NCBI RefSeq assembly: GCF_001984175.1
Contig: NZ_MTQP01000050.1
Coordinates: 62,001-126,000 of the forward strand
Direction: 5' to 3'
DNA: 64,000 bases
From: Saccharothrix sp. ALI-22-I
Lineage (GTDB): Bacteria > Actinomycetota > Actinomycetes > Mycobacteriales > Pseudonocardiaceae
Part shown: piece after piece, positions 9,467 through 18,076 of the stretch
Numbering within the stretch: the stretch's first letter is position 1
Layout of the letters: each line of letters starts with the position of its first letter
Translations under genes and position numbers: made by a program
The notes under the pieces: generated by a model
Database searches by the model: none
The model's input: only the letters and a program-made list of their open reading frames with translations
What the model was told of the DNA's origin: nothing

Positions 9467-10225
9467 GTGCGGAAGCTTGATCATCTGCCCGGCGGGGCAC
9501 CGTCGTCGCTGGCCGAGCGGTTCGAGCTGGCGTACGCGGGCGAGCATGGTGAGCAGCGCGTACCCCTCACCGAGGCCTGGTCGGTGCCGTTCGAGGCCTG
9601 CACGCCGGTGCGTGGGTTCCCTTCGTACAAGGGACAGCAGCGCTTCAACGGCCGCTGGTGGACCGCCACGACGGGCGGCCTGGTGAGCTATGAGTCGTGG
9701 CTGGAGCGGGACCGACTGGTGTTGCTGGACTTCGATCCCGAGGTGATCGGGATCGCCTCCCAGCCGTTCTGGCTGTTCTGGACCACGGCGGAGGGCAAGG
9801 CTCGCTCGCACGCGCCGGACTACTTCGCGCGCCTCGCTGATGGCTCCGCGCTGGTGCTCGACGTCCGCGCGGCGGACCGGATCAAACCCCGCGACCAGGT
9901 CGCGTTCGACGCGACGCGGGAGGCCTGCGAGGCGCTGGGCTGGCGCTACGAGGTGGCCGGACTTCCACCGGCCGCACTGCTGGCCAACGTTCGCTGGCTG
10001 GCCGGCTACCGGCATCCCCGCCACCACCTCCCGGACGTCGCGGCCGCGCTGCGCGCGGCGTTCGCCGCCCCCACCGGGCTGCTGGACGGCGCTGAGCAGG
10101 TCGGCGATCCGATCGCGGTGCTGCCGGTGCTGTTCCACCTGCTCTGGCGACGCGAGCTGCACACCAACATGGACCGGCCGCTGCACCCGGACGTCTTGGT
10201 CACGGCCGAGGCGGTGCGCTCGTGA
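9467..10225 (+). CDS. tnsA: TnsA-like heteromeric transposase endonuclease subunit, copy 2
   Basis: 252 residues from the GTG at 9467, which matches the start region of copy 1. It has the TnsA endonuclease layout: acidic YESWLERDRLVLLDFD (Glu76/Glu80), then HAPDYFARLADGSALVLDVR with Asp118, then Lys140 in DRIKPRDQVAFDATREA. The C-terminal part (AGYRHPRHHLPDVAAALR, LPVLFHLLWRRELH) is complete, unlike copy 1. Its stop overlaps the tnsB start (GTGA), so the two were translationally coupled. TnsA nicks the 5' strands while TnsB handles the 3' strands. The partner tnsB here is broken and no AAA+ regulator is nearby, so the protein probably has no working machine. Confidence 0.85.
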   Translation: MRKLDHLPGGAPSSLAERFELAYAGEHGEQRVPLTEAWSVPFEACTPVRGFPSYKGQQRFNGRWWTATTGGLVSYESWLERDRLVLLDFDPEVIGIASQPFWLFWTTAEGKARSHAPDYFARLADGSALVLDVRAADRIKPRDQVAFDATREACEALGWRYEVAGLPPAALLANVRWLAGYRHPRHHLPDVAAALRAAFAAPTGLLDGAEQVGDPIAVLPVLFHLLWRRELHTNMDRPLHPDVLVTAEAVRS

Positions 10226-11590
10226 CCTCGACAGCCGCGGTTCTCCGAGTCGGCGACCGGGTCACATTCGACGGTGACGAGCACCTCGTCGTGGGCCTGG
10301 CGGGCACCACGGTCCGGCTGCGCGCCGACGCCGGCGGCGAGCAGGTCGTGCTGGCGGGGCACCTGATGGCGGCCGCGGACTTCGCGGTCCTGGACAGCGC
10401 CAGCCTGCCGGTCATGGAACTGTTCGGGCTGCTGGAGTCGCTGCCGACCGAGGTCGTCGCCGAGGCCGAGCGCTGGCGCGCTCACCTCGTGGAGATCGCG
10501 ACCGGGCTGCCGCCCGGCGCCACGCCGGGCACCGCCGCGCGGCCCGGTTTCGACCCCAACTCCACCTCGGAGAAGGATCGCTTGCGGGCTAAAGCAGCCG
10601 AGCTGGGCATCAGCGCCCGCACGATCGAGCGCAAACGCGCCCGGTTCGAGGCGCAGGGGTTGTGGGGCCTGGTCGACCAGCGGGCGGCGCGCACGTTCGA
10701 GGTCACCGGGCAGGCCGACGCGCGGCTGGTAGAGGTGCTGCGCGAGCTGATCGCGGCCGAGACGGACCTGTCCACCGGAACGCGGTCGCGGCTGATCCGC
10801 CGCGCGACCAAACGCGTTGAGCAGCTGCACGGCGAGGGTGTGGTGCCGTTGCCGGGCCGCAGCGCCTTCTACGAGCTGGTGGACCGGATGACGGTCGGCC
10901 AGCACACGTTCGGCTCGGCGGTGACCCGGCGGCAGACCGCGAACCGGCCGGCCGGAGCGTTCACCGCGACGGCCGCCTCGCGGCCGGGTGAGCAGGTCCA
11001 GATCGACTCCACGCCGATCGACGTGATGGTCCTGGCCTCTGACGGCATCCCGGTCCGCGCCGATCTGACCATCGCGGTCGACGTCGCCACCCGCACGATC
11101 TGCGCCGCGGTGCTGCGGCCGGTCGGCACCAAGGCCGTCGACGCGGCGCTGTTGCTGGCCAAGATGCTGGTCCCGGAACCGATGCGGCCCGGCTGGGGCG
11201 GACGCGCTGCGGATGTCGGTCTCCCGGCTGCCCCACTAGCGGCTGCTGGCGGTGGATGCGCGGATGCGGGAGGCCGCAGCGCGGCCGGTCATCGTTCCCG
11301 AGCAGGTGGTGATCGACCACGGCAAGGTGTTCGTCTCCGACACCTTCACCCGCGCCTGCGAACGCCTGGGCATCTCCATCCAGCCCGCACGCAAGGACAC
11401 CCCGACCGACAAGGCCGTCGTCGAGGCGACTTTCACCGCGATCAAAACCCTGTTCGCCCAACACGTCGCCGGGTTCAAGGGCGCAAACCCCACCCAGCGC
11501 GGCCGCGACGTCACCGCCGTCTGGACCATCGGGGAGTTGCAGAACCTGCTGGACGAGTGGCTGATCACCGACTTTACCGACCGCAGGAGC
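10222..11590 (+). pseudogene. tnsB: TnsB-like DDE transposase, copy 2, frameshift plus nonsense
   Basis: Coupled to tnsA through GTGA at 10222. The frame is intact through the helix-turn-helix (LGISARTIERKRARFEAQGL) and the first catalytic Asp (QIDSTPIDVMV) up to PEPMRPGW. An extra base near 11194-11200 (GGGGCGG against GGGCCG in copy 1) then shifts the frame. In the restored frame there is also a TAG at 11237-11239 where copy 1 has GAG. Downstream, the second Asp (VVIDHGKVFVSDTF) and the Glu (TPTDKAVVEATFTAIKTLF) survive to about 11585, after which the sequence no longer resembles a TnsB C-terminus. Inactive. Confidence 0.82.
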
Positions 11591-11827
11591 TCGTGTACCG
11601 GCTCTGAACTGCAGCGATTCATAGACTACATGTTCGTGACGATGGGATGGGACCGTCACTGTAACTCGATGCGGGGAACCGTGGGACTGGCCGCAGGATC
11701 GTGAATCGGCCCCACTTGGAGTCTGTTGTTTCGCCCCACCCTGCGGACCTCGACCCTGGACTGTCGCTGATCACTCCGTGCCCAATATTCGCTGCGCCGG
11801 GGCACCGGGTGTTCGTAGGATCCGTGC

Positions 11828-12193
11828 ATGACGGACGAGAACGAGCGGGCGGTGCAAGCGGCCACTGATGGAGAGCTGCGGCTTCTCGATCATGAGGTGC
11901 GTGCTTCTCCGGCCCTCGTTTCGGAGCTTCTGGATCCGGAGTTCACCGAGATCGGAGCGTCTGGTCGCTGGTGGGACGTGGAGTCGATCCTCACGGTGAC
12001 AAGTGCGGGAACGGTGTCCTCGGAGTCGCCGGTCAAGGTCAGCAAGATGTCAGGGACCGTCCTGGCTCCGGGGATCGTTCACCTGACGTACTTCGCCGAC
12101 AATCAGGGGCGCCGGGCCTGGCGGAGCTCCTTGTGGCGCCTGACGGAGACGGGCTGGCGCCTGTACTTTCACCAAGGCACCTTGGCTAGCTGA
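11828..12193 (+). CDS. DUF4440 / NTF2-like small protein
   Basis: 121 residues. The protein has the cone-shaped NTF2-like fold signature of the DUF4440 group: an N-terminal helix (AVQAATDGELRLLDHEVRAS), a DPEFTEIGASGRWWD turn, and closing strands ending with WRSSLWRLTETGWRLYFHQG. Members are usually single-domain and cytoplasmic, and some act as small-molecule binding or isomerase proteins; no catalytic residue can be assigned. It stands alone between tnsB debris and a channel-gene fragment. Confidence 0.82.
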   Translation: MTDENERAVQAATDGELRLLDHEVRASPALVSELLDPEFTEIGASGRWWDVESILTVTSAGTVSSESPVKVSKMSGTVLAPGIVHLTYFADNQGRRAWRSSLWRLTETGWRLYFHQGTLAS

Positions 12194-12442
12194 AGCAAGC
12201 CTGCCCCGCCGTCTGCGAGAGCGGCAGAGGCACCGATCCTCCCACCGCAACCCTCGAGTGGGGCCAAACGCGTATTCCCAGAACCAGTGTGCCCCCAGGT
12301 CTTGCGGAGGATCTTCTGCCCGGGTTCGTGGGCAACCTGCTTCCACACCCGGTCGGACCAGTGCGACGCGGCAGTAGCGCGACGGCGGTCCTGGTGAGGC
12401 GGTGCTGGTGAGGCGGTGCTCCGGTCCGTCGCCGGACGACGC

Positions 12443-12706
12443 ACGGCGGTCCTGGATGCGGGCGGCGATGGCGAGCACGAGCGGTGCCGCCAGCCAGCAC
12501 AGGTACGCGCCGGTGCCCGTGGTCAGGAACGAGACGGGAATGGACACCCCGAACACCGCGGCCAGGCAGATGCTGCGCACCGTGCTCTGCGCGAATACCC
12601 GGGGCGGGGCGTCCGTGCGGTACAGGTGTTCGCGTCGGATCTCCCGGATGATCAACGCGAACGACGCGGCCGCCAGGACCTGCACGATCGCGTAGAGGCT
12701 GACCAC
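12443..12706 (-). pseudogene. fragment of a TMEM175-family membrane protein
   Basis: About 88 residues on the minus strand resemble the C-terminal half of prokaryotic TMEM175 potassium channels. There are two or three hydrophobic helices: YAIVQVLAAASFALIIREIR, a linker, then ICLAAVFGVSIPVSFLTTG and YLCWLAAPLVLAIAARI. The N-terminal repeat with the RxxxFSD signature is absent and there is no start or ribosome site at the front of this stretch. The 12,194-12,442 sequence to its left holds nothing I recognise. Assignment of family is tentative. Confidence 0.5.
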
Positions 12707-12797
12707 CGTTTTCCCGGCAGGATGACATCCGACCGGTAATCCGCCCGCAACACCGCAAACGCACCCGGTCCGCACCCGCCACACAGGCGGGAGCCTG

Positions 12798-14093
12798 ATG
12801 GTCTCTCGGCTGCCGATCAACGTCCCGCCCGCTGGCGACGAGATCGCCGTGTCCTACCTGACCCGCCTCGCCGCCCTGCACGACATGGGCTTCGACACGC
12901 TCTGGGCGCAGGTCAGCAAGCCGCGCGGCAAGGGCAACAACACCCGACGCCTGGACGGCGACCTGCTGGCCACCGTCGCCGACCAACCCCGCACCCGGCT
13001 GGCCCGCGCGGTCGTCGAACTGCGCGACCCGGAACCGAACTGGCTCGCGCTGCGGCACGAGCCTCAACGCGGCTGCCGTCGCTGCGAGGCCCGCCACCCC
13101 GGCGGCCAGGTCTTGCGGTTGCTGCCGCACCACCGCTTCGTCTGCACCCGCCACCAGGTCTGGATCGGCCCGCCCGACCAGCACGACCACCCGCCACCAG
13201 GCCTGGAGGAGCTGCCCGAGGTCGTCGCCGCCCAGCACCGGCACCTGCGGCTGCTGGCCCGTCTCGGCCCGGCCGCCACCTACGACGCGGTGCTGACCGG
13301 GTTCCTGTTCTGCGCGCACCGCTGGAACTTCACCGACATCGCCTTCGACGGCGACACCTGGCTGGACTGGGTCCGCCGCGCCGAGCTGCTCATCCCGCCC
13401 GGCACCGAGACCGACACCTTCAGCACCTCGCGGCTGTTCGCCTGCACTTACCCCGAAGCGGTCGCGCTCGCGGAGGTCGTCGGCTCGCTACGCTGGCGGC
13501 GCCTGGCCGCCGGCGACCCAGCCGAGCAACGCGCGTTCGCCGCCGAGATCGGCCGCCGTCTGGGCTTGCGCGACTACTACCCGACGCTGACGAAGGACCC
13601 GATCGCGCACTGGATCGAGCAGGACTGCTGGCAACCGCCCAGCTTGCCGGCCAACGACTACCGCAGCCTGCGCACCTTCGGCGGCACCAGCTTCGTCAAG
13701 CCCGCCAAGGACAGCGACAACAAACGCAGGCTGGCCGCCTACTGGTTCGGTCAGAAGCACCGCCGCGGCGGCGACGCCCTGCTGCACCACCGCAGCCTCA
13801 GCCCGGTCGTCATCCGCGACTGGTCACACAAGAGGGAGCTGTTCACCGGCGCGCTGGTCGTCAGCTCGGAGATCTCGTTGGAGACCCGACGCAAGATCGA
13901 CGTCACCGAGGCACACCGCACCGAATACCCCCGACCGGAACCGGCCCCTTCGCCCTATCTGGACACCGCCACCGAGCCGGTCGGCTGGCCCGTCCGGCCG
14001 GGACGACGCCAGCCGGTCGGCGCGCGTCCGACGCTTCCCGGCGAAGGACCGAAGGTCTTCTTCCCGCCCAACCGCCTGCGATCCGCCAACTAG
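12798..14093 (+). CDS. tniQ: TniQ family protein
   Basis: 431 residues. The N-terminus MVSRLPINVPPAGDEIAVSY is the characteristic opening of TniQ, followed by LTRLAALHDM and a zinc-finger-like segment with Cys-x2-Cys (CRRC) and Cys-x2-His (CTRH). TniQ/TnsD proteins select target sites for Tn7-like transposons and usually partner with an AAA+ ATPase (TnsC/TniB), which is not in this window. Its ATG has no strong ribosome site. The last codons and the stop lie within the left arm of repeat C, so the gene abuts an element end directly. It is the only intact tniQ beside two broken tnsB copies. Confidence 0.85.
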   Translation: MVSRLPINVPPAGDEIAVSYLTRLAALHDMGFDTLWAQVSKPRGKGNNTRRLDGDLLATVADQPRTRLARAVVELRDPEPNWLALRHEPQRGCRRCEARHPGGQVLRLLPHHRFVCTRHQVWIGPPDQHDHPPPGLEELPEVVAAQHRHLRLLARLGPAATYDAVLTGFLFCAHRWNFTDIAFDGDTWLDWVRRAELLIPPGTETDTFSTSRLFACTYPEAVALAEVVGSLRWRRLAAGDPAEQRAFAAEIGRRLGLRDYYPTLTKDPIAHWIEQDCWQPPSLPANDYRSLRTFGGTSFVKPAKDSDNKRRLAAYWFGQKHRRGGDALLHHRSLSPVVIRDWSHKRELFTGALVVSSEISLETRRKIDVTEAHRTEYPRPEPAPSPYLDTATEPVGWPVRPGRRQPVGARPTLPGEGPKVFFPPNRLRSAN

Positions 14094-14260
14094 CCCGAAC
14101 AGCTCGGCCTGCCCGAGTTCGCACCTACTTGGCGGACACCAGCTCAGCCTGCCACGCATCCGCCAGGATCAACCGGATAGGACATTTGTCCGTTCCAGGG
14201 GAGGTTGCGGATTCTGGGGAGCCTTGCGGGACTGGTTGCGGATTCCCGGGCTAGGTTGCG
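14082..14260 (+). repeat. palindromic end-like repeat C with direct-repeat tail
   Basis: Arms TCCGCCAACTAGCCCGAAC (14082-14100) and TTCGCACCTACTTGGCGGA (14118-14136) form a weaker version of the family palindrome; the left arm contains the TAG stop of tniQ. The tail differs from the others: GGTTGCGGATTC occurs twice (about 14203 and 14232) and AGGTTGCGGTGG follows. This fits the terminal binding array of the element that carried tniQ. Confidence 0.65.
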
Positions 14261-14287
14261 GTGGCTGAGGGGGCTGCTCAGGGGCGG

Positions 14288-15043
14288 CTAGCCAGCCTGC
14301 AGGACGAAGAACAGGAAGCCGAGGAAGCTCGTGCCAGCGAACCTGTGGAATTCTTCGGGGAACAAGTCGCGGGCGGCGGGCGCGGGCGGCGGCTCGCTGA
14401 TGACGTTGATGCGGAAACCAGCCGCGGTGAAGGCGTCGGTCATCGCGTGCAGCGGGCGGTCCCAGAAGCTCATCTGGGCGGTCTGCCCGCCCATGGTCCA
14501 TTCCTCGGTCCGGTTGCGGGTCTGGAAGTAGTCGGGCTTTTCCCCTGCCAGGCGCTGCATCAGGGTGATGGCGAACGGATGCTCGACCGAGACGATGAGC
14601 CGTCCGCCGGGGGTCAGCACGCGTCGCAGTTCGGCCAGTGTCGGCCCCCAGTCCTCTATGTAGTGCAGTACCAGGGATGCGATGACGTCGTCGAACGCGC
14701 CGTCGGGGAAGGGCAGCGGGTCGGCCAGGTCGGCGACCCGCAGGTCCGCGTCGGCGCCCAGCCGCAGCCGGGCCAGCTCCAGCATGCCGGCGCTCGCGTC
14801 GATGCCGGTCAGGGCAGCACCCCGATCGCGCAGCGCGGCGAACAGGGGCCCCGAGCCGCAGCCGGCGTCGAGGATCCGCCGGTCGGTCACGTCCCCGGCA
14901 AGTTCCAGCATCGCGGGCCGTTCGTAGTACGCGTTCAGGAGACTGGTCTCGTTCTCGGCCGCGTAACCCTCGGCGATGCTGTCGTAATCGTTGACCCGAG
15001 CCGGATCAGTGAAAGACGCATGGCCTTCTGAAGTCGACGTCAT
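14288..15043 (-). CDS. class I SAM-dependent methyltransferase
   Basis: 251 residues from the ATG at 15043; an upstream in-frame extension to 15181 has no methyltransferase homology. Motif I is ILDAGCGSGPLFAALRDRGA, followed by the acidic ALTGIDAS, then DLADPLPFPDGAFDDVIASL (motifs II/III) and LAELRRVLTPGGRLIVSVEH (post-III). This is the UbiE/Methyltransf_11 type; the substrate cannot be read from sequence. A broken homologue lies at 17,825-18,075, which suggests the gene travels with the repeats. It stands between repeats C and D. Confidence 0.87.
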   Translation of the reverse strand: MTSTSEGHASFTDPARVNDYDSIAEGYAAENETSLLNAYYERPAMLELAGDVTDRRILDAGCGSGPLFAALRDRGAALTGIDASAGMLELARLRLGADADLRVADLADPLPFPDGAFDDVIASLVLHYIEDWGPTLAELRRVLTPGGRLIVSVEHPFAITLMQRLAGEKPDYFQTRNRTEEWTMGGQTAQMSFWDRPLHAMTDAFTAAGFRINVISEPPPAPAARDLFPEEFHRFAGTSFLGFLFFVLQAG

Positions 15044-15302
15044 GCCAACAGGACGTCCGAGCAGGAAAGAGGTTGGCTCAGAACAGCCAGCCAGCGTTCG
15101 CGAGACAGCGTCCAGACTGGTGAAGTTCAGCGACGGTCGGCGCTCCCGCAAGTAGTCGATGAGCAGGTCCCGAATCGGCACGATCGGCTAGTGCTGCTTG
15201 CCTGCGCGTCACCTGGGACCAGCGGCGCGGGCAGGAACCTGCCGAATCGGTCGCCTTGGTGACGACCTCTGGTTCCGGCAACTTCGCCACACCGCCGTCA
15301 AT

Positions 15303-15358
15303 TCCGCAAACCAGGTCCGGACACCTGGGACATCCTCGCTCCGGACCTACTTTGCGCG
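15303..15358 (+). repeat. palindromic end-like repeat D
   Basis: Left arm TCCGCAAACCAGGTCCGGA at 15303-15321; right arm TCCGGACCTACTTTGCGCGA from 15340. The arms match imperfectly. The tail CCGAGGTCA is one base off the CCGCAGGTCA form. A TTCCGCAAGGTTCG site follows at about 15391. Confidence 0.65.
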
Positions 15359-15482
15359 ACCGAGGTCAAGAAAGCTGCGTTCCGCAAGGTTCGCGCGTAA
15401 CAGACACGAGCTGGGGAAACGGGGGGCGGGCTGGCACTGGGCTCCTGCTCGTCGCCTCCCGCCGGGTGGCTCCGCCGCCGAA

Positions 15483-15538
15483 TCCGCCAGGTAGGTCCGA
15501 ACAACTCAGCCGCCGGGTGTTCGCCCATATTTGGCGGA
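15483..15538 (+). repeat. palindromic end-like repeat E
   Basis: Left arm TCCGCCAGGTAGGTCCGAA at 15483-15501; the right arm at 15520-15538 keeps TTTGGCGGA but has five mismatches in the rest. CCGCAGGTCA follows. The tail contains CCCTGTCCGGCTGAACCTTG and GTGTCCGGACTTACCTTGCG, the same order of half-sites as in repeat B. Confidence 0.65.
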
Positions 15539-15722
15539 CCGCAGGTCAGGAGCTCGTGCCTCCACTACCTTCAGCCGGAACGGACACCAATGCCCTGTCC
15601 GGCTGAACCTTGCGGTGTCCGGACTTACCTTGCGGGCTGTCGACCATGAGCTGCGGGAACGCCGAGAGCCTGTTCGTCGAGCCCGCCGTCCCCGCTCCCC
15701 GCCTCCCGGCCCTGGCGCGGAT

Positions 15723-15778
15723 TCCGCCAACCAGGTCCGGACAAACCGGCGCCGAACCGTCCAGACCTGGTTGGCGGA
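15723..15778 (+). repeat. palindromic end-like repeat F
   Basis: TCCGCCAACCAGGTCCGGA at 15723-15741 pairs with TCCAGACCTGGTTGGCGGA at 15760-15778 (18 of 19). CCGCAGGTCAGCGA follows directly, then GGACAGGGCATCCGGACCTG and GGTTGTCAG, a shortened tail. Confidence 0.7.
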
Positions 15779-15927
15779 CCGCAGGTCAGCGATGCCCCAA
15801 CCCGCCAGGTTTCGGCGGACAGGGCATCCGGACCTGGTTGTCAGGCGCCGCAGCTATCGTTCGGCCATGACTCATCCGGACCTGCTCGACGTAGCCAGTT
15901 GATCACCGTCGTGCGGGGGTGACGGGC

Positions 15928-16299
15928 TCAGAACGGGCAGCGATCGCTGCTGCCGTTGTTCGGCAACAAGGTATCGCGAACCCAGCCGGCGAATCCTCGC
16001 TCATAGACGGAGAGGAATGTCCACGTTTCGCCGTCGATGCCGCGGGTGTAGCAGTAGTAGTCCAGCTTGTCCCCGCGCGCCATCGTGCCGTTGAGTCCGC
16101 ACCCCTCCGACGAGCCCCTGCGCACGCCCGCGGCGCTGATCGCGGAGACGAACGGCGAGTCGTCCAACTGCGGTGGCCTGGCATGGCCGCAGGAGTAGTG
16201 CATGGTTCCCATCTCACCCGCCTGCGCCATCGGCGCGACGAATGCGAGCGCTGACGTGACCCCTACGGCGACCGAGACGGCCTTGCTGATGTTCCGCAT
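15928..16299 (-). CDS. small secreted protein, SH3-like
   Basis: 123 residues from the ATG at 16299, chosen because GGAG lies 7 bases upstream; ATGs at 16323 and 16353 are alternatives. The N-terminus MRNISKAVSVAVGVTSALAF with a following AQA site is a signal peptide. The mature part has four cysteines (SCGH, EGCG, YYCYTRG, DRCPF) and the words KLDYYCYTRGIDGETWTFLS, which resemble bacterial SH3-type modules of small actinobacterial secreted proteins. Probable extracellular or cell-wall protein of unknown role. It is divergent from the ArsR-type regulator. Confidence 0.75.
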   Translation of the reverse strand: MRNISKAVSVAVGVTSALAFVAPMAQAGEMGTMHYSCGHARPPQLDDSPFVSAISAAGVRRGSSEGCGLNGTMARGDKLDYYCYTRGIDGETWTFLSVYERGFAGWVRDTLLPNNGSSDRCPF

Positions 16300-16431
16300 G
16301 TAGCGGCTCCGTTTCTTCCTCATCGTGTGGCGATCCGGTGTGGACATGACCACTCAACCCCGCGAGGACCTCGCACCGGAAAGCATTCGAGCCAGTTCAA
16401 ATCCGCCGCGACGACTGCTACCGTCGGGGCG

Positions 16432-17415
16432 GTGCTCACGCTGCGTGTAGACGCCGACACGATGGCCAGGACGCGGTTGTCGCCCTCCCCGGCGGCGGAG
16501 TCCATGGCGTGGCTGAAACTCACCGCCGCGTCGGGACGGCACCCGGTGTTCGGAGATCCCGGACCACTCGCCCGCGCGTCACTTGCCCATCCGGACGTCG
16601 CCCTGCTCGCGGACCTGTTGCCGCAGAACGGCGACACTTACACGCCCGACCTGCTCACCCCGCAGCCAGGGACGGACGCGCAGCGCCGTGACCTGCTCGA
16701 CGAGCAGATCGCGCAGATCGAGGCCGCAGCGCAGGACGACCTCGAAACCCAGGTCTTCACCTACACCCGGACCCACTGGAACAGACCACTGCGGGCCACG
16801 ACCCGCCGGATCGCGGAGTCGGGGCGGATGCAGCGACGTCTCGCCAACGGTCTCGCCCGGTTCTGGCGGGATACCCTCTCCGACGGCTGGCCCGAACTGC
16901 GCTCGATCATCGATCAGGACATCGCCCATCGCGCGACGGCCATCGCCACCCATGGCATCGGCCGGGTGCTCGGAGCACTCCACCCCGACATCGATTGGGC
17001 AGGCGACGCGGTCACCCTCGCCAAGTCGCGAGATGGCGAAATCGATGTCACCGGCCGGGACCTGGTCCTCGCCCCCGGCGTACTCAGCCGGCCCGACGTC
17101 ATCATCCAGGTCGATACCCCCGGGCAGTTCGTCCTCTACTACCCCGCCCAGCGAGTAGGAGCCGGCCGGGACCGCAGGTCCGGAAGCATCGCGCAAGTGC
17201 TCGGCAACGCCCGAGCGGCCCTGCTGGCGGACCTGGAAACCGCCCGGTCCACCGCAGAACTCGCCACCCGGATCGGATACACCCCGGGCACCGTCTCCTA
17301 CCACCTCAGCGCACTGCACCGCGCACGCCTCGTCACCAAAGTCAGAGCCGGGCGCTACGTGTTGTACCAGCGGACCGCACAGGCGGCAGGTCTGCTGGAA
17401 GAAGCCAGCGACTAG
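16432..17415 (+). CDS. ArsR-type winged-helix transcriptional regulator
   Basis: 327 residues from the GTG at 16432 (LTLRVDADTMARTRLS); upstream codons to 16327 lack family character. The long N-terminal region is an actinobacterial extension that precedes a C-terminal winged helix: STAELATRIGYTPGTVSYHL, then ALHRARLVTKVRAGRYVLYQ. That is the ArsR/HTH_20 recognition helix and wing. No metal-binding cysteines are visible near the HTH. It stands between repeats F and G, so it may be cargo. Target genes are unknown. Confidence 0.8.
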   Translation: MLTLRVDADTMARTRLSPSPAAESMAWLKLTAASGRHPVFGDPGPLARASLAHPDVALLADLLPQNGDTYTPDLLTPQPGTDAQRRDLLDEQIAQIEAAAQDDLETQVFTYTRTHWNRPLRATTRRIAESGRMQRRLANGLARFWRDTLSDGWPELRSIIDQDIAHRATAIATHGIGRVLGALHPDIDWAGDAVTLAKSRDGEIDVTGRDLVLAPGVLSRPDVIIQVDTPGQFVLYYPAQRVGAGRDRRSGSIAQVLGNARAALLADLETARSTAELATRIGYTPGTVSYHLSALHRARLVTKVRAGRYVLYQRTAQAAGLLEEASD

Positions 17416-17824
17416 GCGGCCGACCACAGGTCGATGGCGAACAGCCCGATGTCTGGACCTGCGAACCGACTGAACCGCAGCCTCGCTCGTTCGGGCCTCC
17501 GAACACCTTGCCGAATTCGCCGACCAGGTCCGGACAGCGATCAACCGGGACGTCCGGACCTGGTGGGCGGACCGCAGGTCAGCGACACCCCGGACCGCCA
17601 ATCCCAGCCGGGCGGGACACCAACCCCCGACCTGCGCGCACTGCCCCGAACTCGACGCGGGACAGGCCGGTTATTGAACCGAAACTGTGCGGTTGCCACC
17701 TTCGCGGAAGGAAGTCGCTGGTCAGAGGCTCACGAACTGGCAAGCGAACACTTTCGGAGCAATATGCCGGTATGGGCCGCATGCCTGTCATTCCGAGAGT
17801 TCCGCCGGGTCCGCCGACGGGGCC
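17416..17824. other. gene-free stretch with repeat G and unidentified remnant
   Basis: Repeat G occupies 17516-17571 and its tail runs to about 17640. From 17641 to 17824 there is no gene that I recognise. Confidence 0.55.
17516..17571 (+). repeat. palindromic end-like repeat G
   Basis: TTCGCCGACCAGGTCCGGA at 17516-17534 pairs with TCCGGACCTGGTGGGCGGA at 17553-17571 (17 of 19), followed by CCGCAGGTCAGCGACACCCC. It is the last copy of the family and lies just before the methyltransferase fragment. Confidence 0.7.
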
Positions 17825-18075
17825 GTAGCCAACGACCACGACAGCTTCGGCGAGGCGTATGCGGCCGAGACCGAGAGCAGCCTCATCAACGCCTATTACA
17901 CGCAGCCCGCGATCTTGGACCTGGCCGGGGACGTGACCGGCCGGCAGGTCCTCGACGCCGGCTGCGGCTCCGGCCCCTGTTCGCGGCGCTGCGCGACCGG
18001 GGCGCCATCGTGACGGGCTTCGACTCCAGCACCACGATGGTGGAGCTGGCCCGCCGCCGCCCGCGGGCGTCAAGA
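17825..18075 (+). pseudogene. SAM-dependent methyltransferase fragment
   Basis: The reading SFGEAYAAETESSLINAYY, LDLAGDVTGRQVLDAGCGSG closely matches the methyltransferase at 14,288-15,043 from its ENETSLLNAYY to motif I. A frame change near 17978 then moves LFAALRDRG-type sequence to another frame (GAIVTGFDSSTTMVELARRR). Homology ends at about 18,070, directly beside the aldehyde dehydrogenase stop. The original start is not evident and more than half of the gene is gone. Confidence 0.75.
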
Positions 18076-18076
18076 T

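Larger units (their letters stand above)
15044..15927. other. gene-free cluster of end-like repeats D, E and F
   Basis: Three copies of the palindrome family lie within 480 bases at 15303, 15483 and 15723, each followed by a related tail. Short remnants separate them. At 15867 an ATG begins an 11-codon frame (MTHPDLLDVAS) that may be the severed 5' end of a gene. No other coding sequence is evident. Confidence 0.6.

Noticed and set aside
3000-14093. CRISPR-associated transposon, because of TnsA, TnsB and TniQ
   Set aside because: No Cascade or Cas12k gene and no repeat-spacer array in the window; the TniQ belongs to the general Tn7-like type.
15867-15902. An 11-codon gene starting MTHPDLLDVAS
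   Set aside because: Too short to support; at most the severed start of a lost gene.
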